Of a DNA stretch of 64,000 bases, positions 43,391-54,064 are shown piece by piece; position 1 is the stretch's first letter, and each line of letters begins with the position of its first letter. The notes beneath the pieces are model-generated. The model saw only the letters and a list, made by a program, of their open reading frames with translations. It was not told the DNA's origin and made no database searches. This DNA is from Takakia lepidozioides (taxonomy: Eukaryota; Streptophyta; Takakiopsida; Takakiales; Takakiaceae), in NCBI GenBank assembly GCA_030704615.1, contig CM060734.1:16988001-17052000 (forward strand), given 5' to 3'. Both the position numbers and the translations under genes were made by a program.

Positions 43391-44826
43391 CTGGCATTCA
43401 TGTTTCCAGTGTCCCTCTTTCTTGCAATAGTGGCATCTCGTGCTTTCTTTGTTCTGGGTTGATGTTCCCTATCCCTTGGTGGATATTCATTTTGTGGCCT
43501 CTGATAATGATTACCCATGTTGTATTGTCTTGGTTCGTCCGATCCTCCCCGTCGGATTTGGGCTTGGTGTACCCCCACCTCTCGTGTGTACCCAGTCTTC
43601 TTGGCCCGTTGGTTGTAAATACAATGGCTGGTATTATGATTGTTCATATGACAAATATCACAGTATTTGTCCTTCATATGGCATTCCGTTGCGAGGTGTC
43701 CTGCAGTCCCGCATTTGTGACACCATGTTACCTTTCGTGGCCCTTCATCTTTAAAATTCTTGGTAGCCTCTGCTACCTTCTGATCCAAAGTGGTTTTGTC
43801 AATCACTTCTTTCTTCTTTTGCTTGGGCTTTTCTTCATCATCAGAGTCTTCTTCTTCTAAGAGATCCTTGGAATCTTTGCTTCTGCTATGATGGAATCCC
43901 AATTCCAACTTCTTTGCAGTCCCTACTGCTTCAGCAAAAAAAATTGTTAGGCATGACTGTAACCATGGTTACGTATTCAGGACAAAGTCCATTGATGAAC
44001 CATGATTTTTGCAAATCATCCCCTGGTGCTTGAGGTAGTTTCCTGATCAGAGTCTTCATTCTCTCCAGGTAGTCGACTACCAATTCTTTCTTTTTCTGTC
44101 TTAGGTTCTGTAATCCTGTGAAGATTTCAGACGTGGATTTGTTGGATCTATATCTTTCTTGAAACGCGGCTCTCATATCCGCCCAATTCGCAAAGTGATT
44201 GGCTGGGAAAGTTGCCAACCATTCAATGCATTTTCAGGCCATTGAACAAGGAAATAGTCGAATCTTCTCTTCGTATGTTGCTTCATTGTAAATGGTGCAT
44301 ATGTTTTCAAATTGATTAAGATGGAAATCTGGATCAGATTTCCCATCATATAAAGGAAATGGTGGTCTGGTTTTGCTTGCTGCTGAAGCCATCGGTGCAG
44401 CTGGTGCAACTGGTTGTCCAAACTGGGATGGTCCCGCTGCCGCTGGCTGTGGTGGTGTTGGTGTTTGTCTTCTAAACAGTGATTCAAAGCTAGGAGGTCC
44501 TTGTCCCAATGATAGTCGTCTTCCAGCTGCTGTCCCTACTAAGCTTAATGAATCTTCTACTAAGCTATTATCCTTTCTGGAGAAGTGCTTTCACTTCTTT
44601 CACCTTCTTCACTCAAAATGTTCTAAAATCTTTCTTCTAATATTTCAGCAAAACCTCGATTTGGGCTTGTTACTGTAGAAGGTCCTTCAGATCTTTCTTG
44701 TGGTAACCATTCACCAAGTACGTTATTGACAACTTCTTCTTCTATAGTGTTCCCACTTCCCACCGATCCGATTTCCTGATCTTCTGGTTTATCACTGTTT
44801 GATATCTCACCTTGAATAATTTTCAA
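43336..44826 (-). pseudogene. Gypsy-II gag (broken)
   Basis: Acidic N-terminal piece (44826-44623), a Gln/Pro/Ala-rich segment with PPFPLYDGKSDPDFHL, a gag core (WADMRAAFQERYRS; LRQKKKELVVDYLERM), then two Cys/His knuckles, CHKCGTAGHLATEC and CDICHMNNHNTSHC, near 43630-43730. Frames change near 44225 and 43915. The 44.5-44.6 kb stretch is not open. Confidence 0.85.
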
Positions 44827-45550
44827 GTTCTGTAATTATGGGAACTCTTCTCTTAACCGAGCCTCCCTTTCTGCAGCATATTTCTCTATTCGTTCAGCTC
44901 TGTCTTGTTTAGCTTTTTCTTTAATTTCCTCATTTATTCCCACATCATATGTAGAATTCCTTTTCAGTACCCTTTAAAACAGTCTTGGTATGTCAGTAAA
45001 GAAATTTTATAGTGTCTCTACCCTTTCTTCAAGATTCATCCTATCTTGCAAGAATCCGTATTACGACTTAATTTTCCTTTTTACTGATTGATCACCAAAC
45101 TTTTTAATGGGCACAATAATACCATCTGTCTTTTTCAGTGTATCTGACTTGCAATAAGTCTTTGGGTATCCAGTACTCCACTGCTTCTATGATCGTGTGA
45201 CAATATTCATAATTTGAACATCCTTCTCTGAAAATATAACTAGTGTAACAAACTTTTCTGATTGGGATTAGAGTAATCAATAGAGCTAGACAAGACAACC
45301 ACTCTTCACTTCTAATCCTACATTCCCAAGGTGCTCGTGTAATACTGATCACTCCTCCCTTCAATCCCCATTTGTCATCTTCTTTCGCGACTGACAAAAA
45401 GATTTTATGTTGTATTGCTCTTGGTAAACCATGAAAATTTTCCAGGAATGTTTTTCATTCTTTTGCTTCTGTTGACTTGTTCTGTCATGATTTCAAGAAA
45501 TCATTGAGTAACCATCCTTCTTTGGGTACTTTTGAACTCAACATACCGTT
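44827..45550 (-). other. 5' leader of Gypsy-II
   Basis: Between the primer-binding site and the first gag piece. No convincing gene is seen. Confidence 0.4.
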
Positions 45551-45570
45551 AGTCCGCAATATGGTCGCCA
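45551..45570 (-). other. Candidate primer-binding site of Gypsy-II
   Basis: The minus strand reads TGGCGACCATATTGCGGACT, two bases from a TGTTAACC...ACA candidate LTR. The tRNA is not identified. Confidence 0.5.
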
Positions 45571-45572
45571 AA

Positions 45573-46918
45573 TGTTAACCGCTGGTTTATGACTTAGACA
45601 AAACAGGCTATTAACACTACTGCCCATTTCCTAAGACATGCAACAGAGGTTGTCCGACGATATGCTTTCAGAAACGATTACGAAATAATCGTTTTAAGGA
45701 TAGCTAAACCATGAACGTCGGATGAAGCCATATCCTTGCAGGCTGCTTAATCCTATTGATTAAGCCCAATCTACAGTCTCTTAAGCATAAAAGATCTTAG
45801 TCGAAAGGACTGAAGCCTCTTGGTTCATACAAGCAGATGGTAGTCAAGAGAAAACAAGAACTATTCTGAGATGATACACATTCTCACCATCTCACGTTCT
45901 CTCATAATGCACATTCTCTCCATCTCACATTCACTCTGCACAGAGATACTTTGAATAGCATGGCTTTACTTCAGAGCTCATCACATCATCACCCAAGTAC
46001 ACATAATCACTCTGAGTCCCTCTAAATACACATTGATCACTGATACTCATACTGCACACCCTCTAAGTTGCGTCCAGTCTTTTTATACTATGCTTGAAAG
46101 AGCCGTTATAGCCTGCGGTCGTTAATGACCGTTTGCCTAACTGCCTACGCAACCTAAAAGGTTTGCTAAAAAGTGGCTCGTTGTAGTGGTCGTGAGCCAT
46201 AGTGGTAAATGGTCCACTACTCCCTCTATTGGTTAAAGCCGATGCTAACGTGACCGTGTGATATTGTGGTTCACGGCTCACGGTTACTACACTACCCATT
46301 ACTGCTCTTGTGGTAATGTACCCTTGTCCCGCCATTGGCTAAGTACCGCGTACTTAGTCGTCTCTTCCTGTGGCTCAGGTAGTGTACGTTCATCACTACC
46401 CAGTATGTCCCGTTGCGACCCTCGTTGTCTGTCCCTCGTAGCATAGCCGTTATCAACAACATGGGAACATTGGGAAACACTTGGCCAGGATATAGCCTAA
46501 GTACCTACGATTTTTCATCCATCCATGCTTTATCATCCATGAGTATGAACGAATGGCCAGGTGTGCTTCTCATCCGAGTAATGAATGAACTTCATCTATG
46601 CGCGATGGCAAGGAATGCCCTATGGGGTGCCATGAGCAGAAGAACGAGCAAGAGTGCGTGTAACAGGGAGTGGGGGAAGAAAAACACTTGGAGGATTTTG
46701 CTACGGGAAATGGAATGAGCTGGCTGTGTAAGGCTGTGTCGGGCTGTGACTAGCTGTGTCAAGCTGTGCCGAGCTGTGACTGGCTGTGTCGGGCTGTGCG
46801 AAGCTGTGGCGGGCTATAACTGGCTAAGCCGGGCTGTATAACCCCCTTAAAGCCTGCTGCTGCCACCCCTAAGGCTCCTGTTGGTCTCAGTCTACGCAAA
46901 AATTAAGGGTACCCCACA
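45573..46918 (-). repeat. Candidate 5' LTR of Gypsy-II
   Basis: Plus-strand ends are TGTTAACC and TACCCCACA. On the minus strand that gives TGTGGGGTACC...GGTTAACA. One end is fixed by the primer-binding site; the other is a guess from the TG...CA rule. No second copy is available. Confidence 0.4.
46722..46840. repeat. Short tandem repeat, GGCTGTG type
   Basis: About eleven units of 10-11 bases such as GGCTGTGTCG, AGCTGTGACT and GGCTGTGCGA, ending in decayed GGCTAAGCCG. Confidence 0.8.
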
Positions 46919-47967
46919 GAACCCGTAAAAGCGTCTAAGTCCCAAGCAGCCCTCTAACACTACTCTTTGTATCCAGCCATCCACCTCTTCCTCTTTCTGA
47001 TTTCAAGAGATTACAGCTAACCCTCACTAGTGCTCACATCAACTACACTGGATTGCATTTACATCTAATCATCAAACTCCCAGAGCCGCATTGTATGCAG
47101 ATTCATGATACTGAAGCCAAAGGAACAAAGACAAAACAAACAACAAGCATTCTGTCACTGTGGGTGAACTACATCTGCCTTCAATCAGCACTCCTACAGA
47201 CATGTGCATCAGATCCATTCATCTCCACCCCATCCTGGTTTGAAGTCCAGAGTCTCCATTCCATTTTCAAAGTCTTTTTCCTGTCCTCATCACGCTCTCA
47301 GTTTGAGAGTCTCTACCAAAATTTCACAATAACAATTCCTAAGTGCCAAAAAGAAGAAGCCTTGTGTCTACGAACTTATCTGTCTTATACTCCAGGTGAA
47401 GCGGTGGGTCTGCCTGCCCAAAATGGCACCTCACCATCTCCGTCAGCAGCTACCTTAACTCCTCTTCTCGTCTGGATTTGACAATTCCAGCGTTCATTAA
47501 GTCATGACGGCCTTGCTTCAGCCTATGGCAACACCCCTGTAGCTTGCCAACTAACTACCCTACCTCACTATCTAAGCAAACCTACCCTAAGATCTGATAC
47601 GATCTTATAGCAAGAAGACATTGATTATCTGAAAGCTTCCTGCATCTATACATTCCACTCTTTACCTCCTTACTTACAGATAACCTGAGTCACCATCCAC
47701 AAGCCAATCCTTCATTTGCTCTGGCAGATGCTCGTTATGTCAAGCTGCTCCTCATCCTAAATCACCATTGATTGTGCCAGCAACCCCACCTCCCTGTTCT
47801 CTGGCAGCTGGCCGTTTCCCTTGCAAGCTCATCCTCCCATGATTATGTTCATCAAGGCAATGGCGGCTCTTGTGGTTGCACAAGATCAGTGACAACACCG
47901 CCTCCCTTCACCTGGCTTGAGCACAACTCTTCCAAGCTATTCCCTGTACGATCATCCTCCAGCAAGC
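46919..47967. other. Non-coding stretch between Gypsy-II and Gypsy-III
   Basis: No gene seen. 46980-47165 resembles 8050-8220, so an old repeat is present in both. Confidence 0.45.
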
Positions 47968-48706
47968 CTAAGCTACCCAATCTCCCTGCAAGTAGAGGTA
48001 GTCCAACACAACCAAATCCTCATGTATATCTCTGGCACCACTTGGCTCATCACTAGCCTCAGGGTCCTCAGACACTCCATCTACAGTCATCCCTGTTGTA
48101 GGTCCAACCTGACCTCCCGATGCCAAGATACACAAAAAAGCAGATGCATGCCATCCCGGCACCATCTCCTCATCCGTCTCACCATGCCACCGAGCTTCAG
48201 TGTCATCCTGCTGGCTCGTGCATGGATTGCGACTCAATCCATCCGCATCCCTATTGACCAAACCCGGTCGATGCACAACCTGAAAGTCATACTCTTGGAG
48301 TATAAGTGCCCACCGTGCAAGCTTCCCCGTAAGCTTGTTTGACTCCATCAACCACTTGAGTGGCTGGTGATCCATGACAAGGGTGAAGAGATTGCCGTAT
48401 AGATAGCACCTGAAGTGTGCCATGCCCCACACTGCAGCTACGCACTCCCCCTCATATGAGCTATACTTAGACTCTGCAGCGTTGTTCGAGCGGCTAGCAT
48501 AAGCCACTACTAACTCTCTTCCCTCATCATCCACCTGTGTGAGCACCACTCCAAGCCCCAGCATGCTCCAATATGTATGCAGCTGAAAGGGACGCCCCCT
48601 GATAGGTCGTCTTAAGATCGGCGCCAAGGTCAACCTCGCCTTGAGCTCCTGAAAAGCTCGCTCTTGCTCATCTTCCCACTGCCACTCCTGGTCTACCTTG
48701 ATCAAT
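47968..48706 (-). pseudogene. Gypsy-III RNase H
   Basis: Begins IKVDQEWQWEDEQERAF, the RT connection, then RNase H with LHTYWSMLGLGVVL, YASRSNNAAE, YEGECVAAVWG, LVMDHQPLKWLM, then HRPGLVNRDADGLSR. It ends in a Gly/Asp-rich tail and a stop at 47968. Separated from its RT by the 48707-48984 insert, which also shifts the frame. Confidence 0.9.
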
Positions 48707-48984
48707 TCAAGATGGGCAGGAACATGCGATTGCCTATGCCTCAGGGCGTCTTGACAAACATGAAAGAAACTACTCTATCACAGACAAAGAGGGCTTAACA
48801 ATTATCTTTGGTGTTAAATATTTTAGGCAGTATCTATCGAGACAGATCATTTACCTTTGAAAGCCTTGCTTACTCCTTGCGAACTAACTGGACGTTTGGC
48901 TAGATGGGCTCTGATTTTACAGGGTTATGATTTTCAGATCTCATACAAGCGAGGCAAAGATAATGTTAATGCTGATGCATTGAC
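48707..48984 (+). pseudogene. Inverted foreign RNase H piece
   Basis: On the plus strand it reads DGQEHAIAYAS, LDKHERNYSITDKEGL, FGVKYFRQYL, then LTGRLARWALILQGYDF and RGKDNVNADALTQL, with one frame change near 48850 where the DHKPL region is deleted. This is the RNase H of a different Gypsy lineage in the opposite orientation. It sits exactly at the RT/RNase H border of Gypsy-III, with Glu-Leu codons on both sides. Confidence 0.85.
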
Positions 48985-49990
48985 TCAGCTCGGTTAGAGC
49001 CTTTGCAATAGCACTAAATCCCTTGACAAACCGTCTATAGTAGTTTGCCAACCCCATGAAAGCTCGAACTTGGCTCACATCCGTGGGACGTGGAATCTGT
49101 GCGATGGCCTCTACCTTAGTCTGCTGCACCCCCAATCCTCCAGGATATATCATGTGGCCCAGATACTCAATCTGGTTGTGGAAGAACTTGCACTTCCCCG
49201 GATGTAATTTCAATCCGTGCGCTCTCAAGCGCTCAAACACCACCTGAAGGTGTCTCTCGTGCTCCTCCACCGTAGCACTAAAGATGATGATGTCATCTAT
49301 GTAGCACTGAGCAAAGTCTATCCCTACTAGAATCCTTTCTATAACTCTCTGGAACTCTGCAGGAGCGTTCTTAAGCCCGAATGGTAAGAACCGCCACTGA
49401 TATAGACAATCCTTTCCGTGCTCATTGATCCCCCAGAATGCCGTCTTCTGTTTGTCCGCCTCCTTGATCGGCAACTGGTGATATCCGGACCGCAAGTCCA
49501 AAGTGCTAAAGACCTTGGCATGCCCAATGGCATCAAAGATCTCCTCAGGTGTGGGCATGGCATACTTATCGGACTTGGTCTGACGATTTACAGGCCGGTA
49601 ATCACCGCACATACGTTTCTCCGTCCAATTGCCATAGACATCCTTCTTGGCTGGCATCACCGTGGCTGAAGCATACTCTCCACCAGAGAGCTCCACCAAA
49701 CCAGCCTCCCAGAGATCTTGAGTCCTTATCTGAATCAAAGACCTCTCCATGTCACTGTCTCTATAGGGTCTCCGAAAGATTGGCGTGTCCGTAGCCAACT
49801 CAATACGAATCTCCTGACCCTTCAGTGCTCCCAAATCCTTCAAACTGAAGACAAAGCAATTCTTGTAAGCCCTCAGGAACCGCCGTATACGTCGTCTCTC
49901 TCCTCCAGTGACAATGGGTCCAATATCAGGCTCTCAATTGTCCTCCGTAACTGCAACCTTAAGTCCAGCAGACTTAGAGGTAGATGACGC
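48985..49990 (-). pseudogene. Gypsy-III reverse transcriptase
   Basis: The N-terminal region has AYKNCFVFSLKDLGALKG, then [26 protein letters not shown], the catalytic CYIDDIIIFS near 49280-49310, and the thumb IEYLGHMIYPGGL and AFMGLANYYRRFVKGFS. A TGA at 49934-49936 splits it from the upstream methyltransferase frame. The catalytic motif is intact. It ends at AKALTEL, where the foreign piece begins. Confidence 0.92.
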
Positions 49991-50002
49991 GTCCCGTGGT
50001 TG

Positions 50003-51250
50003 CTATGCCGCAACCTCTTGAGCATAACTCCATGCCTGCTTAGTCAATGACAAGGCCTCATCTTGCCCCATCATCTCATCATTGAGGTTCTCCTCAACCC
50101 GAGAAGAATCCCCAACCTCATCCATCACAGCCGCCTTGGCTGCCAACTCCCTCTGAACCTTGAGCACCTCCCACGTATGCCATGGATGTCTACACCCCGT
50201 GGTCCTCACCGGCTCGCCCCCACTCACTGCCTGTACCGTCTCGGTAGGCAGAGAGACCGTCAAGGGAAGTGCACTCCGCACTCTACGTTGGTCAACCATA
50301 GCCAAGCTGATAATCCAGGTCAAGCAATTTAGATCCATTGCTTGCCCCAACACCTGATGACGTGATGCCTCAGAAAGAGAAGGCACCGCCGTGGTACCAG
50401 TGGAAAAACCCATAGCCCGCTCTCGCTTGTCGGCATTAGGCTCCACTAACTGCTGCAACTGAGCATCCCACAGGAGGCCAGGTCCACTATCCCGGAAAGC
50501 ATGCGATCCTGGGAAGCTGAGCAGTGTAGGTAGTGCTGCTCGTGGTTGACCCACCTTGTTGACCACTGCCAAAGGCGAACGGTCATCGTGTCTCACACGC
50601 TGAGACTGCCTCCCTGTGTCCAAAATGCTATCCACTGTGAGGTGTGCTGGCCGCTGCACCCCATCAAATGCACGCTTAAGCAGTGCGGGTGGCATCAAGT
50701 TAGTCCACCATAACTGTGGACGATGAGTCCGTGACCCCACTACAGCTGCATCTAGCAACACTGCTGACCTAAGCCACGACCGGACTTGATGCACACTGGC
50801 CATCACCCTGGCCCGAGAATCGCCCATCAGTGGCACATTCTCCAAGATGTATGTTGGAGATACAGCCTGATGAAGTTATAAGTGGCGCAAAACCCGCACC
50901 ATCTCCCAAAACAGACCCGACCTCGAGTCTCGCAATCCATTGCCATGCCCGGCTGATGAATGCCCTTGGCAGGGCCAACCTGCCACTACCAAATCAATGG
51001 AGCCAACCCGCTCCAAATCCTGCGCCCCCAGCAAAAAGACGTCTGTTGGCAAGGCCTGCTGATATCCGCAAACTGCAAACACCGGCAACAACTCAGGGTA
51101 CTGCTGCACCAACTGAGCAACATGGCGTAGGGAGACGCATCGTGCAGTCTCATCCCTCTCTACATACAAGTAACGCCGAACTCGTACACCTGCCTGTAGA
51201 ACAACAGCCAATCCGGTGCTGATCCCGCAAAACAAGTCCAGAAGGCAAAT
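50003..51250 (-). pseudogene. C5-cytosine DNA methyltransferase domain inside Gypsy-III
   Basis: Transfers a methyl group from SAM to C5 of cytosine by family function. Motif I is CLLDLFCGISTG at about 51248-51210, motif II YLYVERDE, and motif IV DLVVAGWPCQGHSSAG with the catalytic Cys codon at 50969-50971. Motif VI is LENVP near 50840. The target-recognition part has VVGSRTHRPQLWWTN and a C-terminal KRERAMGFSTGTT. A TAA (50874-50876) separates motif IV from VI, and a TAG (50003) ends the piece. Motif spelling (PCQG, ENV, AxxxGSxxxRxRxxWTN) is closer to DNMT3/bacterial enzymes than to CMT/MET1, but that needs a tree. It is fused in frame after the protease. Confidence 0.88.
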
Positions 51251-52606
51251 GCCTTCATCCGAACACTGCCACACGATCGGTGTGGTGTCCAATGGTGACA
51301 ACTGAGGTGGTCTTGGTGCAATCCCCACACTGTCCTCCTCTCCTGACGGTACAAAAGCCTCTTCCCAGGCTTGTTGCACATGTCGATCAGCAACCCGTTG
51401 CAAATCCTTGCTCGAGCCCCACAATGGAGTGTGAGCAACCATGGTAGATAACTCTGCCATACCATACATGTCATCCTGCTCTGCCGGAGGTGACACATCA
51501 TCTGAATGAGTGTTGTCATCCAACAACTCTCCAGGCCAAGTCACTGCAGCTGTGAATGCTGCCAGTGTTGGCATCTTGCCTCGCTGGGCAACCGCAACTC
51601 CTCCTATGAACGTCATGGGGAGCTGCACACGCCGGCCCTCCCCTGACTGCCATCCAGGCCTATAAGAAGCTGACCCCTCCCAAAAGTCCAGGGTGAAGCC
51701 CATGGGGTACAGCACTGCCCCACCAACAAGGACATCGTACGAGACCGCGTTTCTCACAATGGCCTTGGCTCTCATCATTGAGCCATCTGTAGGATGATCC
51801 GGCTGTAGTCTGATAGCCAACTCACGCCGTGTCATGCTCCGAGCCTGCTCTGATCCTCCCAGCGATGTCTGTATCTGGAAAGGGCACGGCTCCATATCCG
51901 CCTCCGTGAGGCCCAAGCTTGCAATAGCAGCTCTGCCTAGCATCAATGGCTGAGCTCCCGAGTCCAACAAGACCCGCAGTGGCCGGTATCTCTTGCCTGC
52001 CGGTCCACTCAAACAGAAAATGCCATCCTGGTTGTCTAACATGACAACTCCAGGTGTCACCATGGCGCGCTCAATGGCTGGCCTAGCTGGCAGCTCCATC
52101 AACTTGGCAGCTGCAGCTTGCCATGGCGCCGCCGTGGCAGTCTTGACCCTTACATCCGAGGATCCCTCCGGCACTACACCTCCCACTATCTCCGCAGAAG
52201 ATGAAGTAACCTCCCCACTCTCACAGAGTGTAGCTGCCAGTCTGAACACCTCAGCTGGTCTTACCCCCGACGTCACAATCATGGTAGCCGAGAACAATGG
52301 AGTCTGGCACACAGATGTGGCCGCCCCCAACAGCACACTAGTTGCCGTAGCCTTGGCAACACTAGGTAGTGGTGCTGCCCGTGTAGCTCTCCCCAACGAC
52401 ATAATAACCTCCGCCTCGGTAACAGTCGGGCAAGAACTAGGTGCCATGGACGGCGTCGACACTGTCTCCGCCAATGTGAATGACTGAGGAAGCCTGGCCT
52501 GACGGCTTGCCTCCCCACGCTGTGGATCCAACTCCACCTCCGTACCCCGTGGCTTAGGAACTCGTGCTGCTCCTTGAATCACTGCCGCAACTGACTCCAC
52601 TTGCAC
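51251..52606 (-). pseudogene. Gypsy-III protease and linker
   Basis: A Ser/Ala/Thr-rich linker, then an aspartic protease with VLLDSGAQPLMLG near 51950-51975 and a later hydrophobic DVLVGGAVLYPMGFTLDF. It runs in the same frame into the methyltransferase. The protease has Asp-Ser-Gly-Ala, a normal catalytic spelling. Upstream gag is in another frame. Confidence 0.85.
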
Positions 52607-54064
52607 TAGTGGTAGTGCTGCCCGACACTAGTGGTAGTGGTGCCACACCCACAGTGGTAGTGGTAGTGGTAGTGGCACCCCTCACTAGTGGTAGTGCTGC
52701 CCCGCACATGAATCCCATGCCTCCCATGTCTCCTCCCTCAGGAGCAGGAGGTGGACCATCCGGCCTTGGAGCCGGTACCACCTGAGCTGTGGCCATGGTA
52801 GCGAGCCTCTGCTCTAGCTGCTGAAGCCGGTTGGCCATGCCTTGGTCACTACCCTGACCTCCGCGTCCTTGGCCATGTTGAGCTTGCCCTTGGCCTGCAC
52901 CTCGTGCTTGGCCACCTCGTCCTCTCTGGGCTACTCCACCTCGCCCCCGGCCACCATTGTTCCCTTGGAACTGGCCTGGGCGCAACTCAGGATGCAACCC
53001 ATAGCACTGGGCCTCTCCATGCCCGTGCTTGCCACAATGCCCACACTGCAACTGTGCAGGCTGTGCCGGTGCCAAACCATTGCCTCCCTCTGGGCAATCC
53101 TTCTTGACATGGGGTCCTCCACATGTCCAGCACACCACATCCGCCCGTTGTTGGCCAGCAAATGAAGGGAGAGACCCCTGCATCTGAGGTCCTCTCTGTC
53201 CTTCCCTGGGCTTCACCTGAGCCCCTTTGTTGCCTTAAGTACGTTGAGGTAGTCACTGGCTAGGAGCGCCACTACCCCGTGGTGCCTCCTTAGCAAATCC
53301 TACCATGACCACTCGTTCCTCCACCATGTTGAGCTCTATCCGCTCTGCCAGCAAAAACACATTTGCTAAGGTGGGTTGGGCCGCTTGTAGGAGAGTTGCA
53401 TCCCGCACCCTTCTCCTCAGCTCCTTGTCCAATATCCCATACCAGAACTGGACTGCCTAAGCCTCCGTAACCCCTTGGTTACATTTATCAAGCGCCTCAT
53501 GCGAGTGAAAGCCTCCCTCAAGCTCTCAGTAGGCTTCCGTTGGAACTCTTGCAAGCTCCTCAACTTCTCTGTCCTCACCCCTTGGTAGTTCCTTCTCAAC
53601 TCTTCGAAGAACTCCACAACAGGGTTGAAGGCAGGCACCGCCACTGGTGCTGGTGCAGCAGTAGCTTGGGTGGACGTCGTAGCCTCTGTACCACTAGTCC
53701 CACTGCTGCTCGTGGAAGCTGCCGATGCAGCTGCCTTTGTCCCTCTAGTGATGGAGACATAGTCGGGTGACCAATACATCCTCCACTCCTCGATCTCAAC
53801 ATCGTGCCCCCGCCTAAACTCATGGTAATCATCCATGGGTGGCCCCTCAAGGTGCTGAAACAGCCCCTTCCATGCCATGAAAGGCGTAAACAATTGTGGA
53901 TTGCGCATTTGCTGCAAGTCACACCAACTATCAAACTCTTGGATAAAATCATCCAACTCAATGGTGCCCACCGCCCCAGAGTACCTACGTGGCCCCTTGG
54001 TGGCTCTATACATCTCCTCCATTGTGTCCCACAACAATGGCAAGGAAACAACTTGCACCGCCAA
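52554..54064 (-). pseudogene. Gypsy-III gag
   Basis: Start MAVQVVSLPLLWDTMEEM. Gag core with AFNPVVEFFEELRRNYQG and RSLQEFQRKPTESLREAF, then two knuckles, CWTCGGPHVKKDC and CGHCGKHGHGEAQC, near 53030-53130. A Gly/Gln-rich stretch with RGRGG follows. Frame changes lie near 53430-53460 and stops at 53235-53270, so it is broken. Confidence 0.82.

Larger units (their letters stand above)
41647..46918 (-). mobile_element. Gypsy-II: Ty3/Gypsy element cut by element C
   Basis: Minus strand: candidate 5' LTR, primer-binding site, gag with two zinc knuckles, protease, and the first part of RT. RT stops after FMDGFSGYN at the right end of element C. The rest is not in the window in this orientation. 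The RT style (VFAWNYKDLKGI, GAPxTFQR in the sister copy) fits non-chromoviral plant Gypsy lineages; the exact lineage is not certain. Confidence 0.85.

Noticed and set aside
51993-52487. Plus-strand protein with Ala/Val/Thr-rich sequence
   Set aside because: It is the antisense of the Gypsy-III protease linker, without motifs.
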